64,000 bases of DNA from Oscillospiraceae bacterium (GCA_015068645.1 SVKD01000008.1:40448-104447); one strand, 5' to 3'. Numbered from the stretch's first letter, positions 32,521 to 41,748 are shown. The notes: generated from the sequence alone by a model not told the origin. Numbers and translations are program-made.

Positions 32521-33223
32521 AATTTAAGACATATCCTTTCGCAAGATTTTCATATTTGTTGGAAATGGGTTCCAGCTCAGGGAAGGACCCATATTTTTTT
32601 TCGATTGCTCTGGCAATGAGCAGGTCGCAGACTTCCGGACTTTTTGGAAGCAGGGGACCTGAGAGGTAGGTGCCGATAAAGTTTTTAAAGATGGCGCCTT
32701 CTGTTTTGTCTTCACCGTTGTTTCCGCGACCGCTGATAACAGTTCCCAAGGGAGCCACGCCCTCAGACAAACGAGTGCGTCCTGTGTGATTTTCAAAGCC
32801 GCCCAGCACGCCAATGGTGGAATCCACGGAAATGTTTCCGATGAGTTTTTCGTTGCCAACTTCTGTGGTGATGGGAAGAAGTCCCAATCCTTCATAGGAG
32901 GTTCCTTCTGCCACAAAGGCAGTTCCCAATAGGGGATATCCGGTTGCCACTGCTAAAAGTGCACCGTTTTCATCACGGTATTGAAGAAGTTCTTCCTGCT
33001 TTTCTTTCAGCTTTTCCACAATTTTTGGCAAATCTTTTTCGCTTCCGCCGCCTAAGTAGACGATATCCACATCAGATAAGTCCAGCTCCTCTGAAAATGA
33101 GACAGGCTTAACGATAAGCTCAATGTTTCGCAAGCGGCACCGCTTCCGGAACACGGTGATGTTGCCCCGGTCACCGTATAAATTTAACAGTTCGGGGAAC
33201 AGATGGAGTAAAGTCAGTTTCAT
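32495..33223 (-). CDS. gatD: GatD-type subunit of lipid II isoglutaminyl synthase, catalytic residues lost
   Basis: 242 residues, 16 bases after murT. Full-length match to GatD: LYGDRGNI, DVDIVYLGGGSEKDL, GFENHTGRT, GNNGEDKTEG and GTYLSGPLLPKS. In Staphylococcus aureus GatD the glutaminase dyad is Cys94 (ICGGYQ) and His189 (TYLHGP). Here the aligned residues are Ala93 (VATGYP; codon 32945-32947) and Ser188 (TYLSGP; codon 32660-32662). The fold and the rest of the sequence are conserved and the frame is intact. It therefore probably cannot hydrolyse glutamine, but may still bind MurT or act as a scaffold. A family assignment as GatD is firm; loss of activity is inference. Confidence 0.9.
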   Translation of the reverse strand: MKLTLLHLFPELLNLYGDRGNITVFRKRCRLRNIELIVKPVSFSEELDLSDVDIVYLGGGSEKDLPKIVEKLKEKQEELLQYRDENGALLAVATGYPLLGTAFVAEGTSYEGLGLLPITTEVGNEKLIGNISVDSTIGVLGGFENHTGRTRLSEGVAPLGTVISGRGNNGEDKTEGAIFKNFIGTYLSGPLLPKSPEVCDLLIARAIEKKYGSFPELEPISNKYENLAKGYVLNYGNRTHKR

Positions 33224-33238
33224 AATAATTCCCCTTTC

Positions 33239-34591
33239 TTAATTTCTTTTTTTAGCATTTCCGGCCTTTTTTTCTGCCAGAAGAAGTTCTTTTTTTGCAT
33301 CGAAAATTAAAGTGTAGTTCACCAAAAGGTAAATGACTTCGCAGTCGGTTTTTAAAAATTCCAATGCCAGCGGTACGGGATTTTCGTTCACGTTCACATC
33401 TTCCACATCGGCATAGTACCATCTGAGTGCCATATCGTGGCAACGTTTTCCGGATGCACCGTGCGCCACGCAGTCAGACAGCAGTTCAAAGTCCACATCG
33501 TACAGCCAGGAAATATCAATACCGTCGGAGGGCATATCGTTGATGCCCACAACCACCGCTTTTTTGCGGGGATCGTTTTTTAAGGTTGCAATTGCCTGGT
33601 TAAAGCCGGCAGGATTTTTCGCTAAGTTTAAGATTACAGGTTTTCCTAAATCAAATTCTTCCATTCTGGCAGTCTGGGTTTCATAATCCGCAAAAATCTG
33701 TGTGTAATTGGAAATAGGAAGCTTCAGTGTTTCTGCCACAGAAATTGCTGCCAGTACGTTATATAAATTGTAAAAGCCCAAAAGGGGAGTTTTTACTTCC
33801 AGCTTTTCGTTTAAAGTGAAGGATAGGGTGGGATTTAACCAAACGTTGGTTGCACTGAAATCTGGTTCGGGACGTTTGAAATCACAACCGGTGCAGAAAA
33901 AGTCACCCAATTGATTGTAATGATAGAAATTGTATGACAATTCTTCTCCGCAGAACATACAGGTTCTGCCTTCTTTGGTTTCGGTTTTGGGCTGATTGGT
34001 TTCTTCCGAAACGCCGTATATCACGTGAGGATTTTCCACGCTTTTCACAAAAGATGCACACATGGGGTCATCCCCGTTTAACACCAAAGTTGCCTGCGGT
34101 GCTTTTTTCACCGCGATTTTAAGCTGTTCCAACGTTTCGGTAATTTCACCGTAACGGTCCATCTGGTCACGGAACAGGTTGGTTATTACAATGATGTGGG
34201 GATTTAAGTGGTCAAACACAATTTTTGCGCTGGCTTCATCAATTTCCAGCACGGCATAGTCTGCATTTAAGGAACCGAACATTCCTGCAGCGTTGATAAA
34301 TGCGGTTGCCACACCGTCAAACATATTGGCGCCCACAGTGTTACACACCGTAATGTTACCGGATTCGGTTAACAGGGTGTTAATCATATTGTTGGTGGTG
34401 GTTTTTCCGTTGGTACCCAACACGCAAATAATTTTTCGTTTGATTTTCGGAGCAAGCAGCCGAAGAGCGTCAGGGCAAAGTTTTAGGGCAATTCTGCCGG
34501 GTGCGGAAGAGCTTTTGGTGCCCATCAGCTTTCCAACCACAATTAAAAATTTGCAAACCATTACGGCGAATGCCAGTCGCAGTCGTTTCAT
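33239..34591 (-). CDS. murT: MurT, ligase subunit of lipid II isoglutaminyl synthase
   Basis: 450 residues; GAGGATT precedes the ATG. Mur-ligase ATP site GTNGKTTT (59-66), a Mur-ligase central domain (NLFRDQMDRYGEI, LVLNGDDP), an inserted zinc ribbon C211/C214 with C233/C236 and the C-terminal DUF1727 region with SDGIDISWLYDVDFE. With GatD it amidates D-Glu at position 2 of the peptidoglycan stem to D-isoglutamine. Its own motifs look intact, in contrast to GatD. First gene of the wall operon; rnj lies upstream on the same strand. Confidence 0.92.
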   Translation of the reverse strand: MKRLRLAFAVMVCKFLIVVGKLMGTKSSSAPGRIALKLCPDALRLLAPKIKRKIICVLGTNGKTTTNNMINTLLTESGNITVCNTVGANMFDGVATAFINAAGMFGSLNADYAVLEIDEASAKIVFDHLNPHIIVITNLFRDQMDRYGEITETLEQLKIAVKKAPQATLVLNGDDPMCASFVKSVENPHVIYGVSEETNQPKTETKEGRTCMFCGEELSYNFYHYNQLGDFFCTGCDFKRPEPDFSATNVWLNPTLSFTLNEKLEVKTPLLGFYNLYNVLAAISVAETLKLPISNYTQIFADYETQTARMEEFDLGKPVILNLAKNPAGFNQAIATLKNDPRKKAVVVGINDMPSDGIDISWLYDVDFELLSDCVAHGASGKRCHDMALRWYYADVEDVNVNENPVPLALEFLKTDCEVIYLLVNYTLIFDAKKELLLAEKKAGNAKKRN

Positions 34592-34624
34592 AAGATAATC
34601 CTCGTTGTTTTCTTTTTTTAAAAT

Positions 34625-36292
34625 TTACACTTCCATAATGATTGGTAAAATCATGGGAGAGCGTTTTGTTTTCTTGTTTAAGAAGGTGCTCACCTGAGAA
34701 CGCATTTCGTTCTTTAGTGTTGCCCAGTCGGTCACTTTTTTTGCAATGAGAGTATCCAGCGCCTCCTTGGCAACCTGACGGGTTTCTTCCATTAAATCCT
34801 CACTGTCTCTCATATATACAAAGCCGCGGGAGATAATATCGGGGCCCGATAAAATTTGTCCGGTTTCCGAAGATAGGGAAACCACGATCACAATCAGCCC
34901 ATCTTGGGACAAATGTTTTCTGTCACGAAGCACAATATTGCCCACATCGCCAACTGATAATCCTGCCACAAACACTTTGCCCGATGTGACACTGCCTGCA
35001 GGTTTGACCTGTGTTTTGGATACTTGCAACACATTTCCCAGTTGCAGAATATGAATACGGTCTTCCGGAATGCCAACTTCCATTGCCAGATTTTTATGAT
35101 GAATTAAGTGCTTGTATTCCCCGTGGATGGGCATAAAGTATTTGGGTTTGGTCAGAGCTAACATCAGTTTTAATTCTTCCTGGCAGGCGTGACCTGAAAC
35201 GTGCACATCCGCCAGATTATCATATACCACCGAGGAGCCTCTTTTAAACAATTCGTTTACCACGGTGGAAACCAGTTTTTCATTTCCCGGAATGGGATTT
35301 GCGCTTAACACCACCAAGTCGTTGGAGGTGATTTCCACCTTCCGATGGGCGGAAAACGCCATACGGTGCAGACCGCTCATGGGTTCTCCCTGACTTCCCG
35401 TGGTGATAATGGTTAAATGTTCGTTGTTGTAATTTTTGATGTTATCAATATCAATGAGGGTGCCTTTGGGAATTTTCATATAGCCCAGCTCCTGAGCAAC
35501 CTGCACTACATTTTCCATACTTCTGCCCGAAACTGCAACCTTACGGTTATAGCGGACGGAAGCATCAATAATCTGTTGCACACGATGCACGTTGGATGCA
35601 AAGGTGGCAATAATAATTCTCTTTTTAGGATTGGTGATAAAAATATCATTTAAGGCTTTTCCCACTGAGCGTTCGCTCTGGGTGTAACCATGGCGTTCCG
35701 CATTGGTGGATTCGCTCATTAAGAGGGTGACTCCTTGTTTGCCCAGTTCCCCAAAGCGTGCTAAGTCAATCATATTTCCCGTAACGGGAGTGGTGTCGAT
35801 TTTAAAGTCTCCGGTATGCAGGATGATTCCTTCCGGGGTGTGCACGGCGATGGCAACCGAATCTGCGATAGAGTGGTTGGTGTGGATAAATTCCACGGTA
35901 ATGTCGCCGAATTTCAGTTTGTCTCCGGCAGAAACCTGATTTAAGGCTACCTTGGAGAGCAGATTATGTTCTTTTAATTTGAATTTTACAAGACCGATGG
36001 TCAGCTTGGTGCCAAACACGGGAATGGAGCAATCTTTCATTAGATAGGGAATCCCGCCGATATGGTCTTCGTGCCCGTGGGTTAATACCAATGCCTTGAA
36101 TTTATGTTGGTTTTTGACAATATAAGAATAGTCGGGAATTACTAGGTCCACGCCCAGCATATTCTCATCCGGAAAGGCAATCCCGCAATCAATTAAAATT
36201 CCGATATCTCCATACTCAATAGCGGTCAGATTTTTACCGATTTCGTGAAGACCGCCTAAGGGAATTACCTTCAGTATTTTCTTTTTCGCCAC
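34625..36292 (-). CDS. rnj: Ribonuclease J
   Basis: 555 residues, GTG start at 36290-36292 set by GGAGG six bases upstream. Metallo-beta-lactamase/beta-CASP architecture: H72-x-H74-x-D76-H77 (THGHEDHIGG), HTGDFKIDTTPV, FASNVHRVQQI, and the C-terminal RNase J region. RNase J carries out 5'-3' exonucleolytic and endonucleolytic mRNA decay and 16S rRNA maturation in Bacillota. Whether it corresponds to J1 or J2 cannot be said. Standard promoter at 36340-36368; likely cotranscribed with murT (33-base gap). Confidence 0.93.
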   Translation of the reverse strand: MAKKKILKVIPLGGLHEIGKNLTAIEYGDIGILIDCGIAFPDENMLGVDLVIPDYSYIVKNQHKFKALVLTHGHEDHIGGIPYLMKDCSIPVFGTKLTIGLVKFKLKEHNLLSKVALNQVSAGDKLKFGDITVEFIHTNHSIADSVAIAVHTPEGIILHTGDFKIDTTPVTGNMIDLARFGELGKQGVTLLMSESTNAERHGYTQSERSVGKALNDIFITNPKKRIIIATFASNVHRVQQIIDASVRYNRKVAVSGRSMENVVQVAQELGYMKIPKGTLIDIDNIKNYNNEHLTIITTGSQGEPMSGLHRMAFSAHRKVEITSNDLVVLSANPIPGNEKLVSTVVNELFKRGSSVVYDNLADVHVSGHACQEELKLMLALTKPKYFMPIHGEYKHLIHHKNLAMEVGIPEDRIHILQLGNVLQVSKTQVKPAGSVTSGKVFVAGLSVGDVGNIVLRDRKHLSQDGLIVIVVSLSSETGQILSGPDIISRGFVYMRDSEDLMEETRQVAKEALDTLIAKKVTDWATLKNEMRSQVSTFLNKKTKRSPMILPIIMEV

Positions 36293-36339
36293 AATATTCC
36301 TCCGTTGTTAAAATTTTTCCGTACATAACAGTTCATAAT

Positions 36340-36368
36340 AGTATAACACAAATTTTTAATTCTGTCAA
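36340..36368 (-). promoter_or_regulatory. rnj promoter
   Basis: Minus strand TTGACA (36363-36368), 17-base spacer, TATACT (36340-36345). Confidence 0.8.
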
Positions 36369-36445
36369 TTATATAATGTATTATTTCTATCCATTTTTGG
36401 AAATAATCAAAAGAAGGAAAAAAGTTTTCTTTTTTTAAAAATGTC

Positions 36446-36475
36446 TTTACAAACGGGAGCGTTTTATGGTATACT
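36446..36475 (+). promoter_or_regulatory. Promoter of the nfnAB-like operon
   Basis: TTTACA (36446-36451), 18-base spacer, TATACT (36470-36475), divergent from rnj. Confidence 0.7.
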
Positions 36476-36580
36476 GATTTTAAAGGATTTTGACCTTATA
36501 AAAAGAACAAAATACAACATCCTTCATATAAAAATGAAACAGTTTGGTATTCTTGTGAATGCGAAAGTGAGGTTTTTTAG

Positions 36581-37420
36581 ATGTTTCAGATTATTAAGCG
36601 GGAAGAATTAAACCCCACCGTAACCAGAATTGCGGTAAATGCTCCCCGTGTTGCAAAAAAAGCGTTACCCGGTCAGTTTATCATTTTAAGAGTGGACGAA
36701 AACGGAGAACGTATTCCCTTAACCGTTGCGGATACGGACCCCGTAAACGGCACCGTAACCGTGATTTTCCAGGTAGTTGGGGAATCCACCGAAATGTTAA
36801 ACCACATTCCCGAAGGTGGATGCCTCCACGATTTTGTGGGTCCTTTGGGTGTTCCCACCAAGATTGAAGGCTTAAAGAAAGTGGCTGTTGTGGGTGGTGG
36901 CGTAGGCTGTGCCATTGCATATCCCATTGCCAAGGCGCTCCATAAACAGGGTACTGAAGTGCATTCCGTGGTTGGATTTCGAAATAAGGATTTAGTGATT
37001 TTAGAAGACGAATTCAAGGCAGTGAGCAGCCGTCTTTGTATGATGACCGATGATGGTTCCTACGGAGAAAAAGGCTTAGTAACCGATGCATTGAAAGCCC
37101 TTATTGAAAGCGGCGAACAGTATGACGAAGTGATTGTAATCGGTCCGCTTATTATGATGAAGTTCGTTTGTAAGTTGACCAAAGAATACGGCGTGAAAAC
37201 CACCGTTAGCATGAATCCCGTGATGATTGACGGAACGGGTATGTGCGGCGGTTGCCGATTAACCGTTGGTGGCGAAACTAAGTTTGCCTGCGTAGACGGT
37301 CCCGATTTTGACGGCCACCTGGTAGATTTTGACGAAGCAATTCAGCGTTCCCGTATGTATCACGGATTTGAACGTCACCGTCACGAAGAAAGCTGTAATC
37401 TCTTTAAGGGGGTAAACTAA
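36581..37420 (+). CDS. NfnA/SudB-type FAD- and [2Fe-2S]-binding oxidoreductase subunit
   Basis: 279 residues, the usual size for NfnA or SudB. Ferredoxin-reductase fold: GQFIILRVDENGERIPLTV binds FAD, VAVVGGGVGCAIAYPIAKAL binds NAD(P), and MCGGCRLTVGGETKFACVDGP supplies Cys ligands for a [2Fe-2S] cluster. Its partner is the next gene, one base after its stop. NfnAB couples NADH, NADPH and reduced ferredoxin by electron bifurcation; the same pair has been named sulfide dehydrogenase. Which activity dominates cannot be read here. Confidence 0.88.
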   Translation: MFQIIKREELNPTVTRIAVNAPRVAKKALPGQFIILRVDENGERIPLTVADTDPVNGTVTVIFQVVGESTEMLNHIPEGGCLHDFVGPLGVPTKIEGLKKVAVVGGGVGCAIAYPIAKALHKQGTEVHSVVGFRNKDLVILEDEFKAVSSRLCMMTDDGSYGEKGLVTDALKALIESGEQYDEVIVIGPLIMMKFVCKLTKEYGVKTTVSMNPVMIDGTGMCGGCRLTVGGETKFACVDGPDFDGHLVDFDEAIQRSRMYHGFERHRHEESCNLFKGVN

Positions 37421-37421
37421 G

Positions 37422-38807
37422 ATGCCGAATATGTCTTTACAAAAAAATCCCATGCCTCATCAGGAGGCGGATATCCGCAATAAAAATTTCTCTGAAGTAG
37501 CTTTGGGTTACACCTTAGAACAGGCGAAAGACGAAGCAGAGCGTTGCCTGGGCTGTAAACATAAACCCTGTGTGGGCGGATGCCCCGTTGCGATTGATAT
37601 TCCTGCTTTTATCCAAAAGATTAAGGAAGAAGACTTAGAAGGTGCTTATCAGATTTTAAATCAATCCACCTCTTTACCTGCAGTATGCGGACGTGTTTGC
37701 CCTCAGGAAGTGCAGTGCGAAGCAAAATGTGTTCGTGGCATCAAAGGAGAACCTGTTGCTATCGGCAGATTGGAACGTTTTGTAGCAGACTGGCACCGTG
37801 AACACAGCAAAGAAGAACACATTGACACCAAATCCAACGGCAAAAAAGTTGCCGTGATCGGCTCCGGTCCTGCAGGTCTTACCTGTGCAGGGGACTTGGC
37901 AAAAGAGGGCTATGATGTCACCGTGTTTGAAGCATTGCATGTTGCAGGCGGTGTGTTGGTATACGGTATTCCCGAATTCCGTCTGCCCAAAGCCATTGTG
38001 CAGGCTGAAATTGAAAAATTAAAACAGATTGGCGTAAAAATTGAAACCAATGTAGTGGTTGGCAAAACCTTAGCGGTTGACGAATTGTTTGACGAGGGGT
38101 TTGATGCCGTGTTTATCGGATCCGGTGCAGGTCTTCCCAGATTTATGAAGATTCCCGGCGAAAATTTAAACGGTGTGTATTCCGCCAATGAATTCTTAAC
38201 CCGTGTGAACTTAATGAAAGCCTATCGTGAGGATTCCAAAACTCCCGTTCTGCACGCGAAAAACGTGGCAGTGGTAGGCGGTGGTAACGTTGCAATGGAT
38301 GCTGCCCGTTGTGCAAAACGTTTGGGTGCGGAAAACGTGTATATTGTATACCGTCGTTCTTTAGACGAAATGCCTGCCAGAAAAGAAGAAGTGGAACACG
38401 CTATGGAAGAAGGTATCCACTTTAAAGTGCTTTGTAACCCCAAAGAAATTTTGGGTGACGAAAATAAATTTGTTTCCGGCATGAAATGCGTGGAAATGGA
38501 GCTGGGTGAACCGGATGAATCCGGCAGAAGACGTCCCGTTGAAAAGAAAGACAGCGAATTTGTACTCCCCGTGGATGCGGTGATTATGTCTATCGGTACT
38601 TCTCCCAATCCGCTGATTAAGAGTACCACCCAGGGGTTAGAAACCAATTCTCACGGTTGTATCGTAACCGATGATAACGGCAAAACCTCTCGAGAAGCTG
38701 TGTATGCCGGCGGTGACGCAGTAACCGGTGCCGCAACCGTAATTTTGGCAATGGGTGCAGGAAAAACTGCTGCAAAATCCATCAAAGAATATCTGGAAAG
38801 CAAATAA
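37422..38807 (+). CDS. NfnB/GltA-type NADPH-dependent flavoprotein subunit
   Basis: 461 residues, typical for NfnB or GltA (glutamate synthase small-subunit family). N-terminal Fe-S region with CLGCKHKPCVGGCPV and CGRVCPQEVQCEAKC, an FAD-binding VAVIGSGPAGLTCAGDLA, an NADPH-binding VAVVGGGNVAMDAARCA and the C-terminal VYAGGDAVTGAATVILAMGAG. It forms one unit with the gene before it, which argues for NfnAB/SudAB rather than stand-alone glutamate synthase. Terminator follows. Confidence 0.9.
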   Translation: MPNMSLQKNPMPHQEADIRNKNFSEVALGYTLEQAKDEAERCLGCKHKPCVGGCPVAIDIPAFIQKIKEEDLEGAYQILNQSTSLPAVCGRVCPQEVQCEAKCVRGIKGEPVAIGRLERFVADWHREHSKEEHIDTKSNGKKVAVIGSGPAGLTCAGDLAKEGYDVTVFEALHVAGGVLVYGIPEFRLPKAIVQAEIEKLKQIGVKIETNVVVGKTLAVDELFDEGFDAVFIGSGAGLPRFMKIPGENLNGVYSANEFLTRVNLMKAYREDSKTPVLHAKNVAVVGGGNVAMDAARCAKRLGAENVYIVYRRSLDEMPARKEEVEHAMEEGIHFKVLCNPKEILGDENKFVSGMKCVEMELGEPDESGRRRPVEKKDSEFVLPVDAVIMSIGTSPNPLIKSTTQGLETNSHGCIVTDDNGKTSREAVYAGGDAVTGAATVILAMGAGKTAAKSIKEYLESK

Positions 38808-38818
38808 TTAAAACATGG

Positions 38819-38859
38819 AAAAGTCCCTCAGGAGATCGTTTTCTGAGGGACTTTTTTTA
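38819..38859 (+). terminator. Terminator of the nfnAB-like operon
   Basis: AAAAGTCCCTCAG and CTGAGGGACTTTTTTT around an 11-base loop. Confidence 0.9.
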
Positions 38860-38905
38860 TATTGCGTCGCAGGAAAACAAATTAGAAAAATATGTGTAAT
38901 CTTAT

Positions 38906-38934
38906 TTGACAGATGGACGGTTTTGTGTTATGAT
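38906..38934 (+). promoter_or_regulatory. ksgA promoter
   Basis: TTGACA (38906-38911), 17-base spacer, TATGAT (38929-38934). Confidence 0.75.
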
Positions 38935-38989
38935 ATATATGAGGATTTTCAGGAATTTTTTGTGAATAGACAGAGAGGAAGGAAACGGT

Positions 38990-39793
38990 ATGGCAAAAAT
39001 CGTGGCGAAAAAATCATTGGGACAGAACTTTTTGCAGGATGATTCCGTGATTGATAATATTGTAACCCAATCGGGTGTGAACAAAGATACCGACGTGTTG
39101 GAAATCGGGCCCGGTCTGGGTGCTGTGACAGATTTGTTGGTAGAACGGGCAAGAAATGTGGTTGCAGTGGAAATTGATGACCGTTTGTACCACAATCTGG
39201 TGAAAAAACACGGTAACCGTGATAATTTCACCATCATCAATGCAGATATTTTAGAAACCGACCTTTCCAAAATCGTTACCGACAATATGATTGTGGTGGC
39301 AAATCTACCTTATTATATTACCACTCCTATTATCACCAAATTGGTAGAAAACCCTTGCGGATTAAAAAGCCTGACCGTGATGGTGCAATTGGAAGTGGCA
39401 AAAAGAATCTGTGCCGACCACACCCAAAAGGATTACGGTGCCATTTCGGTGTTTTGTAATTACCATTGTGATACCGAACTTCTCTTTACCGTGCCGCCTG
39501 AAGCCTTTGACCCTATTCCGAAGGTAACCTCTGCGGTGATGAAACTGTCTTTCCGCCATGAAAAAGCGGTTTCACCCAAAAACGAAAAACACTTTTTCTC
39601 AGTGGTGAAATCGGCATTTTCCAACAGACGAAAAACCTTGTCCAACTGTCTGATGCAAAGTTTTTCCCTTTCCCGTGAGGAAGCGGTGGGTTTCATTACC
39701 GCTTGCGGTTTATCTGAAACTATCCGTGGCGAAAAGCTTTCTCTTGTAGATTTTTGTAAGCTAAGCGACCTGATGTGTCAGCAGGGAAAATAA
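38990..39793 (+). CDS. rsmA: 16S rRNA dimethyladenosine transferase
   Basis: 267 residues; GGAAACGGT precedes the ATG. Opening KKSLGQNFLQDDSVIDNIV, SAM-binding VLEIGPGLGAVTDLL, acidic AVEIDDRL and catalytic NLPYYITTPII are those of KsgA/RsmA, which dimethylates A1518 and A1519 near the 3' end of 16S rRNA. Single gene with its own promoter; no terminator is seen before the pckG promoter. Confidence 0.95.
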   Translation: MAKIVAKKSLGQNFLQDDSVIDNIVTQSGVNKDTDVLEIGPGLGAVTDLLVERARNVVAVEIDDRLYHNLVKKHGNRDNFTIINADILETDLSKIVTDNMIVVANLPYYITTPIITKLVENPCGLKSLTVMVQLEVAKRICADHTQKDYGAISVFCNYHCDTELLFTVPPEAFDPIPKVTSAVMKLSFRHEKAVSPKNEKHFFSVVKSAFSNRRKTLSNCLMQSFSLSREEAVGFITACGLSETIRGEKLSLVDFCKLSDLMCQQGK

Positions 39794-39873
39794 CCGCTTC
39801 TCGAAGAATGTAATTGCAGAAACAAACAAAATCAAAAGAAACCAAAAAAAATCAAAAAAATCTACCAAAACAC

Positions 39874-39902
39874 TTGCCAAAAGAAAAAAAGTGTGATATA
39901 TT
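39874..39902 (+). promoter_or_regulatory. pckG promoter
   Basis: TTGCCA (39874-39879), 17-base spacer, TATATT (39897-39902). Confidence 0.65.
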
Positions 39903-39916
39903 AGTGGTAAAATGGG

Positions 39917-39949
39917 TGAGGATAGGATTTTCCAAAAAAATCGTCCTCA
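39917..39949 (+). promoter_or_regulatory. Hairpin in the pckG leader
   Basis: TGAGGA (39917-39922) with TCCTCA (39944-39949), enclosing GATTTT/AAAATC. No T-run follows, so it is an mRNA 5' structure rather than a terminator; role unknown. Confidence 0.5.
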
Positions 39950-39999
39950 GAATTGATTAAAAATATAGTTTATTATAGAATGAAAAAGGAGTTATTACG

Positions 40000-41748
40000 A
40001 TGACTGACAACAAATTTGTGTTAAGCTGGGTTGAAGAAATGAAAAACCTGGTAAAACCCGCAAACGTAGTATGGATTGACGGTAGCGAAGAACAGCTGGA
40101 AAGCTTAAGAGAACAGTCCTGCAAATCCGGTGAAATGATCAGATTAGACCAGGAAAAATTACCCGGATGTTTCTATCACAGAACTGCTCAGAACGACGTT
40201 GCTCGTGTAGAAGACAGAACCTTCATTTGTGCAACCAGCGAAGAAGAAGCTGGTCCCACCAACAACTGGATGGACCCCAAAGCTGCTTACGAAAAATTAG
40301 GCAAACTGTTCGATGGTTCCATGGCCGGCAAAACCATGTATGTAATTCCTTTCATCATGGGTGTGTTAGGATCTCCCTTCTCTAAAGTTGGTATCGAAAT
40401 CACCGACAGCATTTATGTTGTATTAAACATGGCTATTATGACCCGTGTTGGTATCCAGGCTGAAAAACAGCTGGGTGACAGCGCAGATTTCACCAAATGT
40501 TTACACGCTTGTAAAGATGTAAACCCCGATGAAAGATATATTATGCATTTCCCCCAGGACAACACCATCTGGAGCATCAACTCCGCATACGGCGGAAACG
40601 TGCTTTTAGGTAAAAAATGCTTAGCATTAAGAATTGCAAGCTACCTGGGCAGAAAAGAAGGCTGGATGGCAGAACATATGCTCATCTTAGGCTTAGAAAA
40701 TCCCAAAGGCGAAGTGAAATACATTGCTGCAGCGTTCCCCTCTGCTTGTGGTAAAACCAACCTGGCAATGTTAATTCCTCCCGCTATTTTAAAAGGTTAC
40801 AAAGTATATACCGTAGGTGATGATATCGCTTGGATTCGTGTTGGTGAAGACGGCAGACTGTGGGCTATGAACCCCGAAGCTGGTTTCTTTGGCGTTGCTC
40901 CCGGTACCTCCAACAAAACCAACCCCAACGCATTGGCTACCACTATGAAAAACACCATCTTCACCAACGTGTTCTTAAAAGATGACAACACTGTATGGTG
41001 GGAAGGTATGGATGGTGACGCTCCTGCAACCGGTACCGACTGGTTAGGTAACCCCTGGACTCCCGAATCCGGCGTAAAAGGTGCACATCCCAACTCCAGA
41101 TTTACCGCTCCTGCTTGTCAGTGCCCCTGCATCTCTTCCGAATTTGAATCCACCGCAGGTGTACCCCTGTCCGCAATCGTATTCGGTGGCAGACGTGCAA
41201 AAACTGCTCCCCTGGTATACCAGTCCTTCAACTGGAACCACGGTGTATTCATGGGTGCTACCATGGCATCTGAAACTACCGCAGCAGCTGCAGGTGCAGT
41301 TGGCGTGGTTCGTCGTGACCCCATGGCTATGATTCCCTTCTGCGGATACAATATGGGTGACTACTTCCAGCATTGGTTAGATATGGGCACCAAAACTGAC
41401 AAACTGCCCTTAATCTTCCACGTTAACTGGTTCAGAACCAATGCAGACGGCAAATTCATCTGGCCCGGATTTGGTGACAACGTTCGTGTGTTAAACTGGA
41501 TCTTAGCAAGATGTGCCGGCGAAGTTGATGCAGTAGAAACTGCAATCGGTTACCTGCCCAAGAAAGAAGATTTAGACTTAACCGGTTTAGATATTGCTGA
41601 CGAAGTATTAGATGAACTGTTAAGCGTTGATAAAGAAGTTTGGTTAGAAGAAACCAAAGGTATTGGCGAATTCTTCGCAAAATTCGGTGACAGACTGCCC
41701 AAAGAATTAGCAGCTGAACTGGAAAACTTAAAAGCAAGATTAGCATAA
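40000..41748 (+). CDS. pckG: Phosphoenolpyruvate carboxykinase (GTP)
   Basis: 582 residues, close to the usual length. AAAAGGAG precedes the ATG. The GTP-type kinase loop S248-ACGKTN, the PSACGKTNLAM context, AWIRVGEDGRLWAMNPEAGFFGVAPG, FGGRRAKTAPLVYQ and RDPMAMIPFCGYNMGDYF identify the GTP-dependent family. It interconverts oxaloacetate and PEP; in anaerobes it often runs in the carboxylating direction, conserving energy as GTP (inference). The codon use is biased (strong preference for AAA, GAA, TTA, GGT), consistent with high expression. Monocistronic with terminator. Confidence 0.95.
   Translation: MTDNKFVLSWVEEMKNLVKPANVVWIDGSEEQLESLREQSCKSGEMIRLDQEKLPGCFYHRTAQNDVARVEDRTFICATSEEEAGPTNNWMDPKAAYEKLGKLFDGSMAGKTMYVIPFIMGVLGSPFSKVGIEITDSIYVVLNMAIMTRVGIQAEKQLGDSADFTKCLHACKDVNPDERYIMHFPQDNTIWSINSAYGGNVLLGKKCLALRIASYLGRKEGWMAEHMLILGLENPKGEVKYIAAAFPSACGKTNLAMLIPPAILKGYKVYTVGDDIAWIRVGEDGRLWAMNPEAGFFGVAPGTSNKTNPNALATTMKNTIFTNVFLKDDNTVWWEGMDGDAPATGTDWLGNPWTPESGVKGAHPNSRFTAPACQCPCISSEFESTAGVPLSAIVFGGRRAKTAPLVYQSFNWNHGVFMGATMASETTAAAAGAVGVVRRDPMAMIPFCGYNMGDYFQHWLDMGTKTDKLPLIFHVNWFRTNADGKFIWPGFGDNVRVLNWILARCAGEVDAVETAIGYLPKKEDLDLTGLDIADEVLDELLSVDKEVWLEETKGIGEFFAKFGDRLPKELAAELENLKARLA

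Noticed and set aside
36581..38807. Assignment as glutamate synthase small subunit alone
   Set aside because: The adjacent FAD/[2Fe-2S] subunit and the lengths fit the NfnAB or SudAB pair better.
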